A DNA stretch of 64,000 nucleotides from Glycine soja. Its lineage: Eukaryota > Streptophyta > Magnoliopsida > Fabales > Fabaceae. The notes below the pieces were generated by a model. The model was not told the origin of the DNA, made no database searches, and saw only the letters and a list, made by a program, of their open reading frames with translations. The position numbers were made by a program, and so were the translations under genes. Shown piece by piece: positions 33,454 through 46,403 of this stretch. Position 1 is the stretch's first letter; every line of letters starts with the position of its first letter. The stretch spans positions 33,553,718-33,617,717 of the forward strand of contig NC_041021.1 in assembly GCF_004193775.1 (NCBI RefSeq), read 5' to 3'.

Positions 33454-35888
33454 GTCAATCACTACTCAATCTCATTAAATTTTGGCCTGTGTTTTACTTC
33501 ATATTTTTTGGTATATGGTGTTTAATTGTTACAACAGTTATTGTCCTTTGTCCATTTGTGCCAATGCTGGCCTTCTGTGACTAACTGAAGATGGAAAAGT
33601 ATGCCTGAAATTGCAAATTAACATGGTGAAAGTTAAAGTGTGTGAAGAGAAAAATGACGAGGCAATAGAGCTTTGAAAATGACTTCAATTTAGTACTATT
33701 GTTTGTTGAGGGTATGGTATTGAATGATGACACTGAATAGGTTGATGAGTGAATTGAAAAGAATTTTATTACACGTGAGAGTTTACTTCAATACCGAGTA
33801 GGTAAATCAGTTGTTACGGGTTGTTCTAACTTAATTACTCTTTGCTTCCTATATTGATCTTATAGTAGTATGATTTAATTTGGAATGGTGGACGGCCAAC
33901 GCAATATCGGGATATAATATGGTTCTAAGAAGTTATGATAATTCATCAACAGTATTTAAAAAATAACAATTTAATATTGATATAATAAAGAGATTAAGTA
34001 TAAATTATACTACCCTTTCAAAAAAAGTTTAAATAAGTTTAAATATGTTTTGGTCCTGAAAAATTATCAAATAATTGGTTTCTAATATTATTTCTTTTGC
34101 TTTAGATATTTGAAAAAATATATATTTTTCATTCTGTCCCTACAATTATGTTGGTTGTTCTTGAAATATTTTCAGATTTTTCTTTTGGTCCTTAAATTTT
34201 CTTTTATCATAACGGCCAAAATGTTTTTCATTGGTAACGTGCTAAGTTAATAAAGTCAATGTAACCACAAAGATCAAATGCAATTTTTTTTTCAGGAACT
34301 AAAAGTAAAAAATAAATAATATTAAGGACTAAATACAAAGTTTAACTATTTTTCAGAGACAAAGACATATTTAAACCTAAATTATAATATTTAATAATTA
34401 ATTTTATAGCTTGTCATTACTAATAATGTTTCAATTTGAACTTTTTTAACATATTATAATTATTACAAATTATTCAACAAATTAATTCAATGTTTTTTTA
34501 CTTGTCTTTTTCTTTCCTGCATTTAAAAGTTGCACTTTATTCCTTTATTGTATTACACTTTCTCTCAATTTATTCGTTATAGTACTTTTTATATATCAAT
34601 TAACTGATGTTTGAATTAAAGTGAAACATTAACTCCTAATTTATCTTTGCTTAAATTAATTCTGAATTTATTCTTATTAATTAGTATTTAATATAGTAAT
34701 TATAATATGTTTTACTCTAATCTAAATTTTAGGAGAATTTAACGATAAAAATATACAGAAATAAGTTGAAAAGGAATAAAATAAAATTTAACTTATTTTT
34801 TCTTACGAGCAACACTAAATTAAAATAACACGTATTATTGGAGGGACGGGGAACATTCTATCGTTTTCTTTTCTTTACCTTTTCTTTTTAAGAGCGAAAT
34901 AAAGATAAAATCACTTGAAAGAAAGTGGCAGATACATCACAAAGAGAACTCCAAATTCAAAAAGGCGCTGAAAAGTGTAAAAAACGATTCTGTGGGACTG
35001 ATAAACAACAATCTGTTAATAATATGACGTCAATATAGAGCATATTGTCTGGGTGTTTCAGATGACGAAAGGTCAGTTATAGTTTTTTTTTTTATTATTA
35101 TTACAAACAAAAGGTCAGTTATAGTTTAACAAAAGTAATCCGATCTGACAAATATAGATATATTACAATATATAAAACTTAAATAGCGGCTTTTAAAATA
35201 TTTGTGGTATTATTTGTAATAAAAGTAATAATATGTATATTTTTAGCTATTTTATATGTTTTTCAAACTTCTCGTAATTAATCTGTAAGAAATAATGTAC
35301 CATATTATAGTTAAAAAGCGTCTGTTTGCGTTGTAAAAATCTTCATGAATAATTTTTAGAAAAAGAATCTAGGGAGTGATATTATCTTCTATAAAATTCT
35401 ATGTTTGTGTTTAGAACTTTGATACAATTATCAATTCAGATTGAAAGGTACTAAATATACATAGTTAAAAGAAAGTAAATTAAAATTTAAAGAAATTAAA
35501 AAGGAATAAATTACATATTGGGTTTTGGCCCAATCGAATTATGCAAGGGTGAGGAACCCATCCAAAACTGAACCTAACTCAATTATAATTTTGTAACTTA
35601 GATTGTGTTAGACTTTTTTAGTGCATTTAATTAAAATTGGTTTGGATATTAGGTTCACAAATTTCAAATTCAATCAAAGCCAACTACATAATAAATATAT
35701 ATAATAAAAATAATAATTATCTGATTTATTCTGTTTTATACGTGAGAGTTTGTGAATAATTGAAAAAGTAAAAAAAATGTGAGCTGTAAAATAATTTTAA
35801 TGATTTAGTGAATACTAACTGTAAGTTACTATAATTGCTATAAAACAATGAAGTAAAGAACTAACTGTTGGCTTATAAAAATTAAAAA
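33454..35888. other. AT-rich intergenic DNA with one MITE
   Basis: Apart from the inverted-repeat element at 34037-34376 I see no genes or RNA genes. Base composition is strongly AT with many short poly-A/T runs. Confidence 0.5.
34037..34376. mobile_element. MITE, about 340 bp
   Basis: Left end GTTTAAATATGTTTTGGTCC and right end, reversed, GTTTAAATATGTCTTTGTCT, matching over roughly 30 bp including CTGAAAAAT. The interior has GGTCCYT / AGGACTAAA motifs typical of this widespread legume inverted-repeat family. A target duplication is not clear. Confidence 0.65.
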
Positions 35889-36350
35889 TTAATGAAACAA
35901 TACTAAATTATTAATTTTGAGGTAATAATCTCTAATAATGCATGAAAGTTGATAATTGTTCGTCTTGTAGGTACTATCAATAATCAACACAATGGGATTT
36001 TTTTTTTTTAAAAAGCTTAAGATATAATCTACCACAATATATCTAATAACAGCTTCAATGTTACATTTCATGGAACCCCTTTGTTGATGACGAAATTTTT
36101 GTCATGCATTATATATAATTTTGATGCTGTTGACATTGTCCTCATCTTGACTTTTGATTGTCAGTGAAATCTTACAAGACTTCATCATGATTTTGGTCAT
36201 TTCATTTAATAAAATCTTTTTTTTACTATTTAAATGATCAACATATGCATGATCCAACAATATTTCACAAATCACATTCTTTTCTTTTGTGTCAATAGAC
36301 TTTCTGGTACTATTTCCGACATTTCTATGGCAATAACAAACCAATCTTTT
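35889..36350 (-). pseudogene. Mutator-like (FAR1-type) transposase fragment
   Basis: Two frames on the minus strand. The first (36344-36102) has a His/Cys-poor FAR1-like tail, LLDHAYVDHLNSKKKILLNE and IMMKSCKISLTIKSQ, ending VNSIKIIYNA. The second (36071-35889) has VLIIDSTYKTNNYQLS, the start of the MULE transposase domain (D of the DDE triad in DSTYKTN). These match in order the soybean MULE proteins with HPYAGRL..IYNA..DSTYKTN. The rest of the catalytic domain is missing. Minus frame 36650-36459 upstream is not recognised. Confidence 0.75.
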
Positions 36351-38990
36351 TGCAACTCGTCAAACCCACTTCAGCAAATCATATTCCCTAAAGCCTGAAT
36401 CCAATAATCATTTATTTGAATATCATAGACATAATAAATGTCAACAACTAACAATTACTTATTCAATATATGCCTTTGTAGTGGTGAAGAATTCACTGTA
36501 AATATGATAGTCTTCATAGAGGTTCATATTCCACCTCTTAATCAAATGGTTCTCAACTAATGGATTTTCCAAAACATTATCATTTGCTTCTAACAGATGC
36601 TCAAAAGCATCCCCACTTCCTTCGATCACAAACACAAATCCTACAATCAATCAACAGTTAAAATAAAACTTGGTAAGACAATGAATAACATATCACTAAA
36701 ACATACTTTTATATTTATTTAATTAATTCAAAAAAATTATTAAAAAAATATATTTAAATATATAGGGGAATAACGTTTTTGTTATGTATCCAGGTTAAGA
36801 TACAAAACAAAATTATGATTTTATTATGTATTTGAATCCATATACATAGAGAAATCATGATTCCTGTATGTATCGATTTGATTACATAGTAAAATCACGA
36901 TTTTGTTATGTCTAAACGAGATACAATGTGGAATCTTGATTCTACTATCTAACTAAACTCATATACAAAACAGAATCACATATTCGCTATATATGTGAGT
37001 TCAAATACATAGTGCAATTATGGTTGCGCTATGTCCTATAACCTAACAAATTTATGTTTCCGTTGAACTTAAATACAACAAAACTTGCTGGTGCTAGAGA
37101 TGACAACCAACACACAAAAATGATTAGACTCGACGCTTACAAGTTTACCTGGTGGCACCATGCTACAACAAAATGGTGAGGGATGGTGAGGATCCACTTT
37201 GGAAGGAAAGGCAAAAAAATGGAAGAGGGTCTTATAGAAGAGGGTAAGAGGAGTTGTGAGTGAGAAAAGTGGAAGAGGTTGGAGTGGTGTTGGAAATATT
37301 AGCAATAGCAAAAATGACTTTTTTTTCCTATATTTTTAATAAAAAATGAGGTAGAAAGAGCATTAGAAAAGGTGAGAATAGCAATTCCCTAAGTGTTGAT
37401 TGACTGTATTATTAAGGTAATTGCTATTCACACCCATGTTTGCGATTCTCATCCATGTGATTAAATATTTTTAAAATTCCAAAAAATATTCTTTTGAATG
37501 AAATATGATTCTTTTACACAAATGAACAATAAAATCATAATTATATTGTAAAATATGGGGGCAAAAATACATGAACAATGAAAATATGATCATGTTGTAA
37601 ATTTGTGCAATAAAATCATAATTTTGTTGGATAACTCAACCTAGATAGTAATGGAAACATATTATTTTTTTGTTTTGAAAAATAATAAAATTATGATTCC
37701 ACTGGAAAAAAGTTGAAAAAAAAAAACCCACCAAAATTGCAAAATGTGAATTGAAGGAAAACGCAGAAAAATTCAAAGAATGTGGTTGATGATGCAAAAC
37801 GAATAACGGGAGGAGATTTGGTGTTTGCAGTGTGATGCAAAAAAGAAGGGAGAAGAGGTATTGGGGGTGTCAAACCAAAGTGAGAGGGAGGAAGGGAAAG
37901 GAAAGGGAGGAGAGCATGCAAGCAATCTCACATTAGCTGGGGTGACAATACCAATGGATGTCTCAATAGCAAATTTTTATCATCAAAGACACAAGGTTCA
38001 GATAGGTGTTACGGCCCAAGCTCTTTGTTTTTTTTTTTTTTCTTGGAATAAAAGAAATAATCATTAATAAAGCGTCTGTCACTCTGTTACAGACATGCAA
38101 CAGCAGAGGCCAATTCCGCAAGTCATGGGGGCCTAACCAAACATGCTATACGGATTTTTTTGGTGCGGTCTTTTGTTTTTGGTACAAATATGGTATACGA
38201 ATTTTCTTTTGGTACAAAGATATGGTATATCACCGCTAAAAATAAAAAGATATCGTATACGGTTGGGTTTAATTTTTCGTTTTAATTTACATATATTACT
38301 AATAAAAAAATTATACCTGTATTTAATAAGATTTGATTATTTTATCCAACGATATTCTATTTATTAACATAATGTGATGATAAGTATTTTTTTATTAAAT
38401 GCGTGTAAATATATTTTACATTTAAATAGTTTAAAGAATAAAAGCTTCCTCACGTTAAATATGTGCGTGAAAAGTTTTAAAAAATAAGTTATTATTACTT
38501 TTTTGGAAAAAAAGAATAGTTGCTATACACATTATTAGTATTTATTTTAGTAATTAGAGTTAAATTTACACGATGTGATGAATATTTTTAGTTTAAAATT
38601 TAGGTTAAAATATGTTTTTATTTTTTTATATATACTCGAATTTTATTGTTAGATCCCGATCATTTTATTTTCTATCTTTATCTCTAATTTATTAGGGAAC
38701 AAACACACAATTTGTTAATTTATTAGGGACTAAAACAAAAGTGTTGTTTTATTAGAAATTCAATGAAAAATAAAAAATTATTAGAAAACAAACATAAAAA
38801 TTAAATATTTATTAGGGATAAAACATATTTAAATGAATTATATAAAAACAAAATTTGGAGTCACTAGTTTTAGGTTTTAAGAAAATGAAAATTATCATTT
38901 TTGTCTTTGCTTAATAATATAGTTCTTTTTCATATTGAAAAAAATCATATTGATTAACATTTTCATCTTTTAAAGTTAAAAATTTTAATT
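36351..38990. other. AT-rich intergenic DNA, unrecognised
   Basis: Bases 36770-37030 repeat TTATGTATYYRA and AATCATGATT-like blocks several times, and 37371-37440 has an inverted pair GGTGAGAATAGCAATT / AATTGCTATTCACACC; both look like small decayed elements. Bases 38590-38830 begin AGGTTAAAATATGTTTTT and end AAACATATTTAAA with AGGGACTAAAA inside, a diverged relative of the MITE at 34037. Purine-rich frames at 37069-37311 and 37691-38067 have no family features. Confidence 0.4.
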
Positions 38991-38995
38991 TTTAT

Positions 38996-39524
38996 CTAGA
39001 TGAGGCGAGAGTCATGGAGGTGCACGATGAGGGTGTCCTTGCCGATGCCACTGGAGTTGTTGATGATGATGATTAGAAGGTTAGGGTTTGGGGTGAGAGG
39101 CTCTGAGCTAAAAGGGTAGCCTATTGAAGCTTCTAGGGCGCAGAGGAGGTCAGAGCATTTTGCTTTTTCCAAAGTAGGGATTGGGATGGAGTGTTCTTTG
39201 GACGTCCCCCATTTTGGAAGAGGAGAAAGAGATTTTTTGAGTGAGGTCACAAAGAAAGGGTGTACGAAAAGCATGGAAGATTGAGCATCAGAATAAGGAG
39301 GTGCGTGAGAATGAGGAGAGAAATTTCAAAAGAAAATTGTCTTTGAATACTTAATTTTTAAGACAATTTTAATAAAACTGTCTTTGAATACTTAAGATGA
39401 TTTTTATAAAACCGTCATCGTACCACTCTTGTTATTTACAAAATTACCATCACATGACATTTGAAGACTATTTCACATAATCATCTTAGAATGTGCGTCG
39501 TAAAAAATAATTTTTTTTATAGTG
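38996..39524. mobile_element. Possible CACTA-type right end with an unrecognised ORF
   Basis: The right edge on the minus strand reads CACTATAAAAAAAATTATTT, close to the CACTACAAGAAAA terminus of plant CACTA elements. It is preceded by subterminal AAGACAATTTTAATAAAACTG / AAGATGATTTTTATAAAACCG repeats. A 92-residue minus frame (39274-38996) lies inside and might be a captured gene piece. The left end is not found. Confidence 0.4.
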
Positions 39525-41090
39525 TCTCTTTAAAAATTAACGTGATCAACACCAAATCTTGAAGAACAACTCATTCTAAATTTCTATTTTTCTAACCGTA
39601 TGTTTAATTTTACATTGCTTGAAGCTTGGATTAGCTCAAGCTTTCAAGTATTTTTAACCCATATGATGTAAAATTTTTAGGTATGAAAGCACAAGTATAT
39701 TTATAGGAGACAATCATCATTTAAGTAGGATAATATTATTATAAATAACAAAATTTCTTTTTCAAATATTTAATATACTCAACACTCCAATTTGAAATCA
39801 TATGTTAAAACATTAACCTCGTATGAGATGATTCATATGTTCGTTGTATGTTTGATGTGTTATTAATATGAGTGTAAAAAACACAAACAAACACACACTA
39901 AATACCCAGTATATTAATCATGCAGAAAAGATGGACCACTGTCTCTTAGGTGGATACAAGTTTGATATTAGCCAATCATTCAAACCCAAAATCAAAAGCA
40001 AACCAACTTGTACAGCAAGCAATGGATAACAATGTATTCTACATTTTGCTCTTTATTTCGTTGCAAAGGGGGCCAATAATATTAATTTGCTAGTGATCAC
40101 TCCTCTTTTAGAAGACACATTTGATCTTGTTGGAATAATTTCAAGGACGGCCCTCCCTAGAAATTGTTCCACTTTCATCGGGGGCATAAGAACTTTGGCG
40201 GTAGGCCGTGTCATTTCTACGAATCTGGACAGTGTGTATAGGTGTAGGAACTATAAAGTCAATTCTTCTTTCTTTTATAAATTTATTTTTTTAGTCGTTA
40301 ATTACTTAGTATATATATTACTTTTAAAAAAATTCATTGATTAATTATTTGAGTAGTTGTGTTTGAAAAAGGAAAAGCCTAATCTTTTGTCTGGATGGAG
40401 TATTTTCGGAATTCAAAGACATTGAAATACATGACATTTAAATTTTTTTCATTTTTTAAATATTTTGTTTGGATTAAATAATTCAAATATGTTATATTTT
40501 AAACTACTTGTTTGGATATAATAATTCAATTTCTGTTAATACAAAATTTAATTTTAAGATAATTATTTAAAAATTAAAATTTTAATATTAAATTTTACCA
40601 AAAATAAACATTAATCAAATTTTATTGATTAATAATTCACAAGTAATTTTAATATTAGATAATTTTTAATATTTTAAAAATAATTTTAATATTAGAAATA
40701 TTTAATAGTTTAAAAATAATATTTTACACTTTTTTTGTTTATAAATTTACAAAGTATTTTAAAATTACAATTCATATAGGAATTCATTGCATTTTTAAAA
40801 CACCTTTAAAATTCCATAACTATTACAAAAGTTCAATACTATATCCCACAATACGACATGAGCTCTTTTTGAACTAAAAGTAATGAAAAAAAAATCAATT
40901 TTGATCACAAATGATTCAAAGTAACAATATCACAAACAATAAAAAATAAACTCTAAAGAAATTCAAGTTGCTTTGATGTCCCAAGCAGGGGCGAGCAATT
41001 TCAGGCCCAAAATATTGAACCCAACTTAAACTAACACATCTTATTTTAGGGCCATCTCCACTTGATCGAGCTATCAGTTTAAGCTAGTTT
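39525..41090. other. Intergenic DNA, no gene seen
   Basis: AT-rich sequence with no long frame that resembles a family. It precedes the chromovirus remnant. Confidence 0.5.
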
Positions 41091-41229
41091 GGATTAAGCG
41101 GGTCATAAGGATCAGGTGGGTTGAAATGGTTTTGCCCAAAATCATCCAAGTACATTGCACTCGAAAATTCAATCTCTGATTACCAAATTTACTCCCCGGT
41201 CTCAACCCCCTCAATCCCTGCCACCTTCT

Positions 41230-42169
41230 CGACCCACCAATCACTATATACACCTCATTCCGAATTCGAAACCAGTCAACGTCCGCCCATATCGCTACCC
41301 TCATTTTCAGAAGGCCGAAATCGAAGCTTAAGTTGACTCCATGCTCCATAAGGGGTTAATTCGCCCAAGTACTAGCCCTTTTTCTTCTCCTGTTTTTTTG
41401 GTCTGCAAACACGATGGAACATGGCGATTTTGCGTTGATTATCACGCGTTTACTGCACTCACGATCAAAGATCATTTTCCTATTCCCATGATTGACGAAG
41501 TCTTGGATGAGTTAGAAGGGGCCTGTTGGTTTTCCAAATTGGACTTGCTGCAAGGCTATCATCAGATCTTGATGCATGAAGATTATGTCTTTAAAACTGC
41601 ATTATGAACACACCATGGACACTACGAGTTTAGGGTGATGCCATTTGGGCTGTGAAATGCACCTTTGTCATTCCAAGCCACTATGAACACACTTTTTTTG
41701 GCCGTTTCTCTGATATTTTATTATCGTCTTCTTTGATGACATTTTAATATACAATCTTACATTGGACAACCATTTACTTCATTTAAAGAAAGCATTTCAA
41801 GTTCTGTTGGCAAAGCAATTTGTTCTAAAATTTTCGAAATGCTCATTTTCCCAAAACTAGGTCGAACACTTGGGCTATGTGGTCTTATCGCTAGTAGTGG
41901 AACCCGTAATGACCAAAGTCCAAGCCATTCAACAATGGCCCAGACCACAATCTGCAAGAGCTCTGCCTAGCTTCCTGAGCCTCGCAGGTTCATTCGTGGG
42001 TACGCTACAAATGTGGCACCACTAAACAAGCTTACGACAACAAAACCATTCAAATGGACTCTGAAAGCTCATCATTCCTTTAGTCAACTTAAGGAGGTTC
42101 TCACCACGGCTCTAGTCCTCCATCTGTTGGATTTCACTCTTCCTTTTATGGTGGAAACAGACACATCCG
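41230..42169 (+). pseudogene. Chromovirus reverse transcriptase
   Basis: RT begins with NVRPYRYPHFQKAEIEA, a stop (41329-41331, Gln in relatives), [20 protein letters not shown] and [20 protein letters not shown]. It continues with [19 protein letters not shown], then KTAL, a stop, THHGHYEFRVMPFGL, stop, NAP. The catalytic box FFDD (VFFDDILIY, 41726-41752) is intact but in another frame. The connection to RNase H around 41757-42010 is shifted again; APLNKLTTTKPFKWTLKAHH (42016-42075) is the start of the RNase H lead-in. Confidence 0.85.
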
Positions 42170-42676
42170 GTGTCGACATGGGGTGCAATCCTATCCCAAA
42201 AGGGTCACCCTATTGCCTTTTTCAGTAATTCATTTCCTCCTAAATTGCCCTGTGCTTCCACCTATGTCAGGGAGCTCTTTGTGATTACGGCTGTTGTAAA
42301 AAAATGGAGACAATATTTACTTGGTCATCGTTTCATCATACTCACAGACCACCGAAGTCTCAAGGAGTTGATGACACAAGTGGTACAAATGTCGGAACTA
42401 CAGATGTACCTCGCGTGTCTCATGGGTTATGATTATTGTATTCAGTACCAGTCTGACAACACCAACTTGGTGGTGAACGCATTATCTAAAATTCCAAAAA
42501 CTCCTTCTGGAACACTGTTGCTATTATCAGTGCCCTGTTTAACATTTTTGGAGAAATTGAAGAGCAATTTTACTCAAGATCCTAATTTTGTCCAATTTTG
42601 GCAAGCTATCATTAACAAACCTGACGAACATCCTGAATTTTCCATCACCCGAGACTTAATTCTGAAAGGAGGATGA
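42170..42676 (+). pseudogene. Chromovirus RNase H
   Basis: 168 open residues: WGAILSQKGHPIAFFSNSF, STYVRELFVITAVVKKWRQY (Glu), ILTDHRSLKELM (Asp) and NLVVNALSKI, where the family has D/N in VADALSR. Entry is by a frameshift from the RT frame, whose own version continues as ETDTSGVDMGCNPI. It would degrade the RNA strand of the hybrid. Confidence 0.85.
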
Positions 42677-43500
42677 ATTTGGTTACCCCAAGGATCATCC
42701 TTTATCGGGACCTTACCCACAGAGTATCACTCCACTCCCACGGGTGGTCACATGGGTGTCGCCAAAACCATGGCAAGACTGACTGAAAACTTCTATTGGT
42801 CGGGACTCAGGAAATATGTCGAACGCTTTGTTGCTTCATGTGTTGATTGTCACACATGAAATATGAGACTAAGAAAACAGTGGGACTATTGTGTCCTTTA
42901 CCAGTACCATGTCGATCATGGGAGGACCTTTCGTTGGATTTTATCACTAGCCTATTGGCGTTTTGCGGTTACACTACCATTTTGGTTGTCATCGACAAGT
43001 TCTCGAAGGGAATTCACTTGGGTATGCTACCCACTCATCATACCTCATATTCAGTCATCGTCTTATTCATGGATATTATCGAAAAAATTCACGGAATGCT
43101 GCAAAGTTTAGTTTCTGATCGCGATCCTCTGTTTCTTAGCTGTTTTTGGAATGAATTATTTTAGTTAAGTGGAACATGCTTACGAATGAGCTTTGCGTAT
43201 CATCCATAGACGGATGGACAAATAGAGGTATTGAACCGTGTTATCGAACAATATCTTGGAGCTTTTTTTCATAAGAAGCCATCGTCCTAGGGAAAATTTC
43301 TCAATTGGGTTGAGTGGTCATACAATACATCCCGACACTCTGGTTCGAGAGCTTGCCCTTACAAAATTACTTTTGACAAAAAGCCTTTCAATTTTTTGTT
43401 GTATTTGGCCGACGCTTCTAACATCGAAGCTGTTAATGAATTGCTTACCAATAGAGAAGCAATTTTCGTTGAATTCAAGAAGAAGCTCTTAAAGGCTTAG
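42677..43500 (+). pseudogene. Chromovirus integrase
   Basis: The zinc finger is YHSTPTGGHMGVAKTM and FVASCVDCH (42725-42858), with His-His-Cys-Cys intact. The core has LSLDFI (first Asp, about 42930), SDRDPLF (second, about 43118) and QIEVLNRVIEQYL (Glu, about 43222). Stops follow CHT, NELF (43162) and YHP (43207); the last two are at places usually held by Gln. A frameshift after VIEQYL is followed by YNTSRHSGSRACPYKITFDK. Confidence 0.85.
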
Positions 43501-44061
43501 GCAATTATGAAGTAGTTCGTGGATACCAAACTTAAAGATGTCAAGTTTGAAATCGGCGATTGGGTTATGGTCAAACTCCGACCTCACAAGAAATCCTCTG
43601 TTTGGGGTCAATCCACTGAATATTCGAAACTTGCTAAAAGGTTTTATGTGCCTTTCCAAGTCATAGATAGAATTGGCCCGACTGCCTACAAACTTCAATT
43701 ATTGGAAGAAGCGTGTATACACCCCGTATTCCATTGTTCAATACTCAAACCTTTCCATCACCCACATTCTAATGACAACCTTCCTTCTTTAGCTCTACTA
43801 GTGACTTTTGATGATGATCACCTCATCATCACTCCTCTATCCATTTTGTACACGCGCAAAACAGTTGATTCCAAATTGCAAGTTCTGGTCCAATGCCAAA
43901 GATTGTCACTGGATGACACCTCGTGGGAAGATTGGGATCAACTCCAATCTGATTACCACCTTGAGGACAAGGTGCTTTTGGATGGCAAAGGGAATGATAA
44001 CAATTCAGCGAAACCAGAAAGCAAGGCCATAGAGAAGGAGCATGGTCCCAGCTTACCTTAA
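43501..44061 (+). pseudogene. Integrase C-terminus and chromodomain
   Basis: About 180 open residues (43519-44061). FEIGDWVMVKLRPHKKSSV and RIGPTAYKLQLLEEACIHPV are the GPY/F-type integrase tail. The chromodomain follows: PLSILYTRKTVDSKLQVLVQ and DDTSWEDWDQLQSDYHLEDK (about 43830-43980). Chromodomains direct integration towards heterochromatin. The expected W after VLVQ is replaced by Cys (VQCQRL), so an aromatic-cage residue may be lost. Confidence 0.82.
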
Positions 44062-44359
44062 GGTGCTTTTGGATGACAATATGATTTTGTGTAACCGTTT
44101 ATGTTGAGTTGGCTACTTGGGGGGACAACTTCCTTGATCTTGTCTGTCATTGGAATATTCACTATCTTTCAGTTAGGACCTTGTCACTACAGAATTCCAA
44201 ATTCTGTTATTACGCTTTCATTATAAATATTCATTACTTGTAATAAAGAAGGATATAGGAATGAAATATTACCTTCTTCTATATCATTCTTTCTTCTCTT
44301 TCCTTGCGCTTATGGAGGTCTTGACCCTCGAAGCCCAGATTTGTTACTCGACCCTAACA
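43995..44359 (+). mobile_element. 3' LTR of the chromovirus (approximate)
   Basis: A purine tract GGCAAAGGGAA precedes TGATAACAATTCAGCG, and the segment ends ACTCGACCCTAACA. A TATA-like CATTATAAATATT lies at 44219-44231 about 130 bp before the end. The LTR would overlap the pol frame, as seen in Reina elements. No 5' LTR is available for comparison. Confidence 0.5.
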
Positions 44360-44395
44360 ATAACCTTAAATAGATGACATAGGTACGATTCAAAC

Positions 44396-46078
44396 TGTTG
44401 GATCGAGTGGCCTCAGAATAATTAAGAAAGGGGGGTTGAATTAATTATTCCTAAACCTTTACTAATTAAAAATTACTCTTTTAAGGCTTTTACTTATGTT
44501 GTTAAGAGATTATGGAGTAGAAGAGAAACTTAACAGAAAGTAAAAGCGGAAATTAAATGCACACCGGAAAGTAAAAGAGTAGGGAAGAAGGAAACAAACA
44601 CACAAGAGTTTTTATACTTGTTCGGCAACAACCCGTGCCTACCTCCAGTCCCCAAGCGACCCGCGGTCCTTGAGATTTCTTTCAACCTTGTAAAAATCCA
44701 TTTACAAGCAAAGATCCACAAGGGATGTACCCTCCCTTGTTCTCTTTGAACCTAGTGGATGTACCCTCCACTAGAACTGATCCACAAGAGATGTACCCTC
44801 TCTTGTTCTCAGTCAAACCCAAGTAGATGTACCCTCTACTTGTAACACAAAGGATGTACCCTCCAATGTATTAAGACAAAGATCTCAGGCTGTTAAACCT
44901 TTGATACTTTGTTAATGGGGATAAAAAAGAATTCTCAGGTGGTTAAACCTTTGAACGCTTTTGTATTAGGGAATGGGAAGAATCAAAAGAATTCTCAGAC
45001 TGTGTCGTGTTGAATTCTTTGACAAGGGAGAAGGGAGACACAAAAGAATTCAGACGGTTAGTCCTTTGTTCTTTTGGAAAAGGGAGAAGAGAGACACAAA
45101 AAGAATTCAGGCGGTTAGTCCTTGGCGAATTCTTTTTGGAAAAGGGAGAAGAGAATGAAAAGGATGAATAGCACAAGTTTTCAAGGTTTAGAAAACCAGA
45201 AAACTTCAAAAAGATTTTGGTACAAAGAAGAAGAAGAAGTTCAAAGAGATTCAAGGCTTGTAAAGGATTGTATTGAAATGATTGGAAAAGTATTCAAGAT
45301 TGTTGTTAGAAAGATTGATTGAAAATGCAAAACAAAGCCTTGCTTTTATAGACTCTTCATGTTTGGTCAAGAGGGCCATTCAGAAGACTTATAACTTTTA
45401 GAAAAACTTAAAACCCATTTGAAAAAGTCAAAACCTTTTTGAAGAGTTACATCTTTTGATTTTTCAGAAATAGTCACTGGTAATCGATTACCAAATAAGT
45501 GTAATCGATTACACAAAGCTTTTGAGTGAAACAATGTGACTCTTCATTTTTAAATTTGAATTTCAACGTTCAAGGACACTGGTAATCGATTACCAAAACA
45601 TTGTAATCGATTACAACCTTTTGAAAATATTTGGAACGTTGTAAATTCAGTTTGAAAACTTTTTCAAACTCATTTTGCTACTGGTAATCGATTACAACAA
45701 TATGGTAATCGATAACCAGAGAGTAAAAACTCTTTGGTAAAGATTTTGTCAAAAACTCATGTGCTATTCAAAGTTTTGAAAAAACTTTTTAATACTTATC
45801 TTGTTTGAGTCTTTTCTTCATTCTTGAATCTTGAGTCTTGAATCTTGATCTTGATTCTTGAGATCTTGAATCTTGAATCTTGATTGTAGACTTTCTTCTT
45901 GAGTCTTGAATTCTTCTTGATTCTTGAACTCTTGACTTGTTCTTGATTCACTTGAGTTGTTCTTTGATCTTTTGAGATTTTTGTTCATCACCTTTGTCAT
46001 CATCTTTTGTTGTCATCATTGTTATCATCAAAACACCTTTGAATTATTGTTGATTCATCATGAAACTTTGCTTCCACA
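44396..46078 (-). mobile_element. Sirevirus solo LTR with target duplication CAAAC
   Basis: TGTTGGATCGAGTGGCC to GCTTCCACA, 1683 bp, flanked by CAAAC at 44391-44395 and 46079-46083. It is the fullest of the three copies of this subfamily, with the CA terminus intact, and carries the same GATGTACCCTC and GGTTAGTCC arrays and palindromes (about 45479, 45500, 45581, 45602, 45682 and 45704). It lies 36 bp beyond the chromovirus LTR. Confidence 0.93.
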
Positions 46079-46403
46079 CAAACATGTTTTGACTAGATGA
46101 CAAGTGATACACCATTAGAATATTTTGCCCATTCTAAGAAATTTATAATGTGGTCAATTGCTTTAAGAATCACTTTACCTTATAGAATATTATGAATCAA
46201 CATGAAAACTTTTGACATCTCATTTATCTCAGGAACTTCATGTTAAAACAAAAGTTCTCGAAATCAGTAAATTAAACGTGTAACAAGTGTTATGCCTTCA
46301 CAATACTATTGACTATAACAAACAATCTTTTTTTTTCCTAAGAAGAATATAACCGATTTTCATATAATCGACTATGATTTGATTATAATAACTACTTATT
46401 ATG

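Larger units (their letters stand above)
41100..44359 (+). mobile_element. Reina-like chromovirus (Ty3/gypsy) remnant
   Basis: RT, RNase H, integrase, chromodomain and 3' LTR follow each other on the plus strand; gag, protease and the 5' LTR are missing. The C-terminal chromodomain and short (about 365 bp) LTR overlapping the end of pol point to the Reina group. At least eight nonsense codons and several frameshifts; inactive. Confidence 0.85.

Noticed and set aside
37691..38067. Frames in both strands of a purine-rich stretch
   Set aside because: GA-rich composition opens frames by chance; no motifs.
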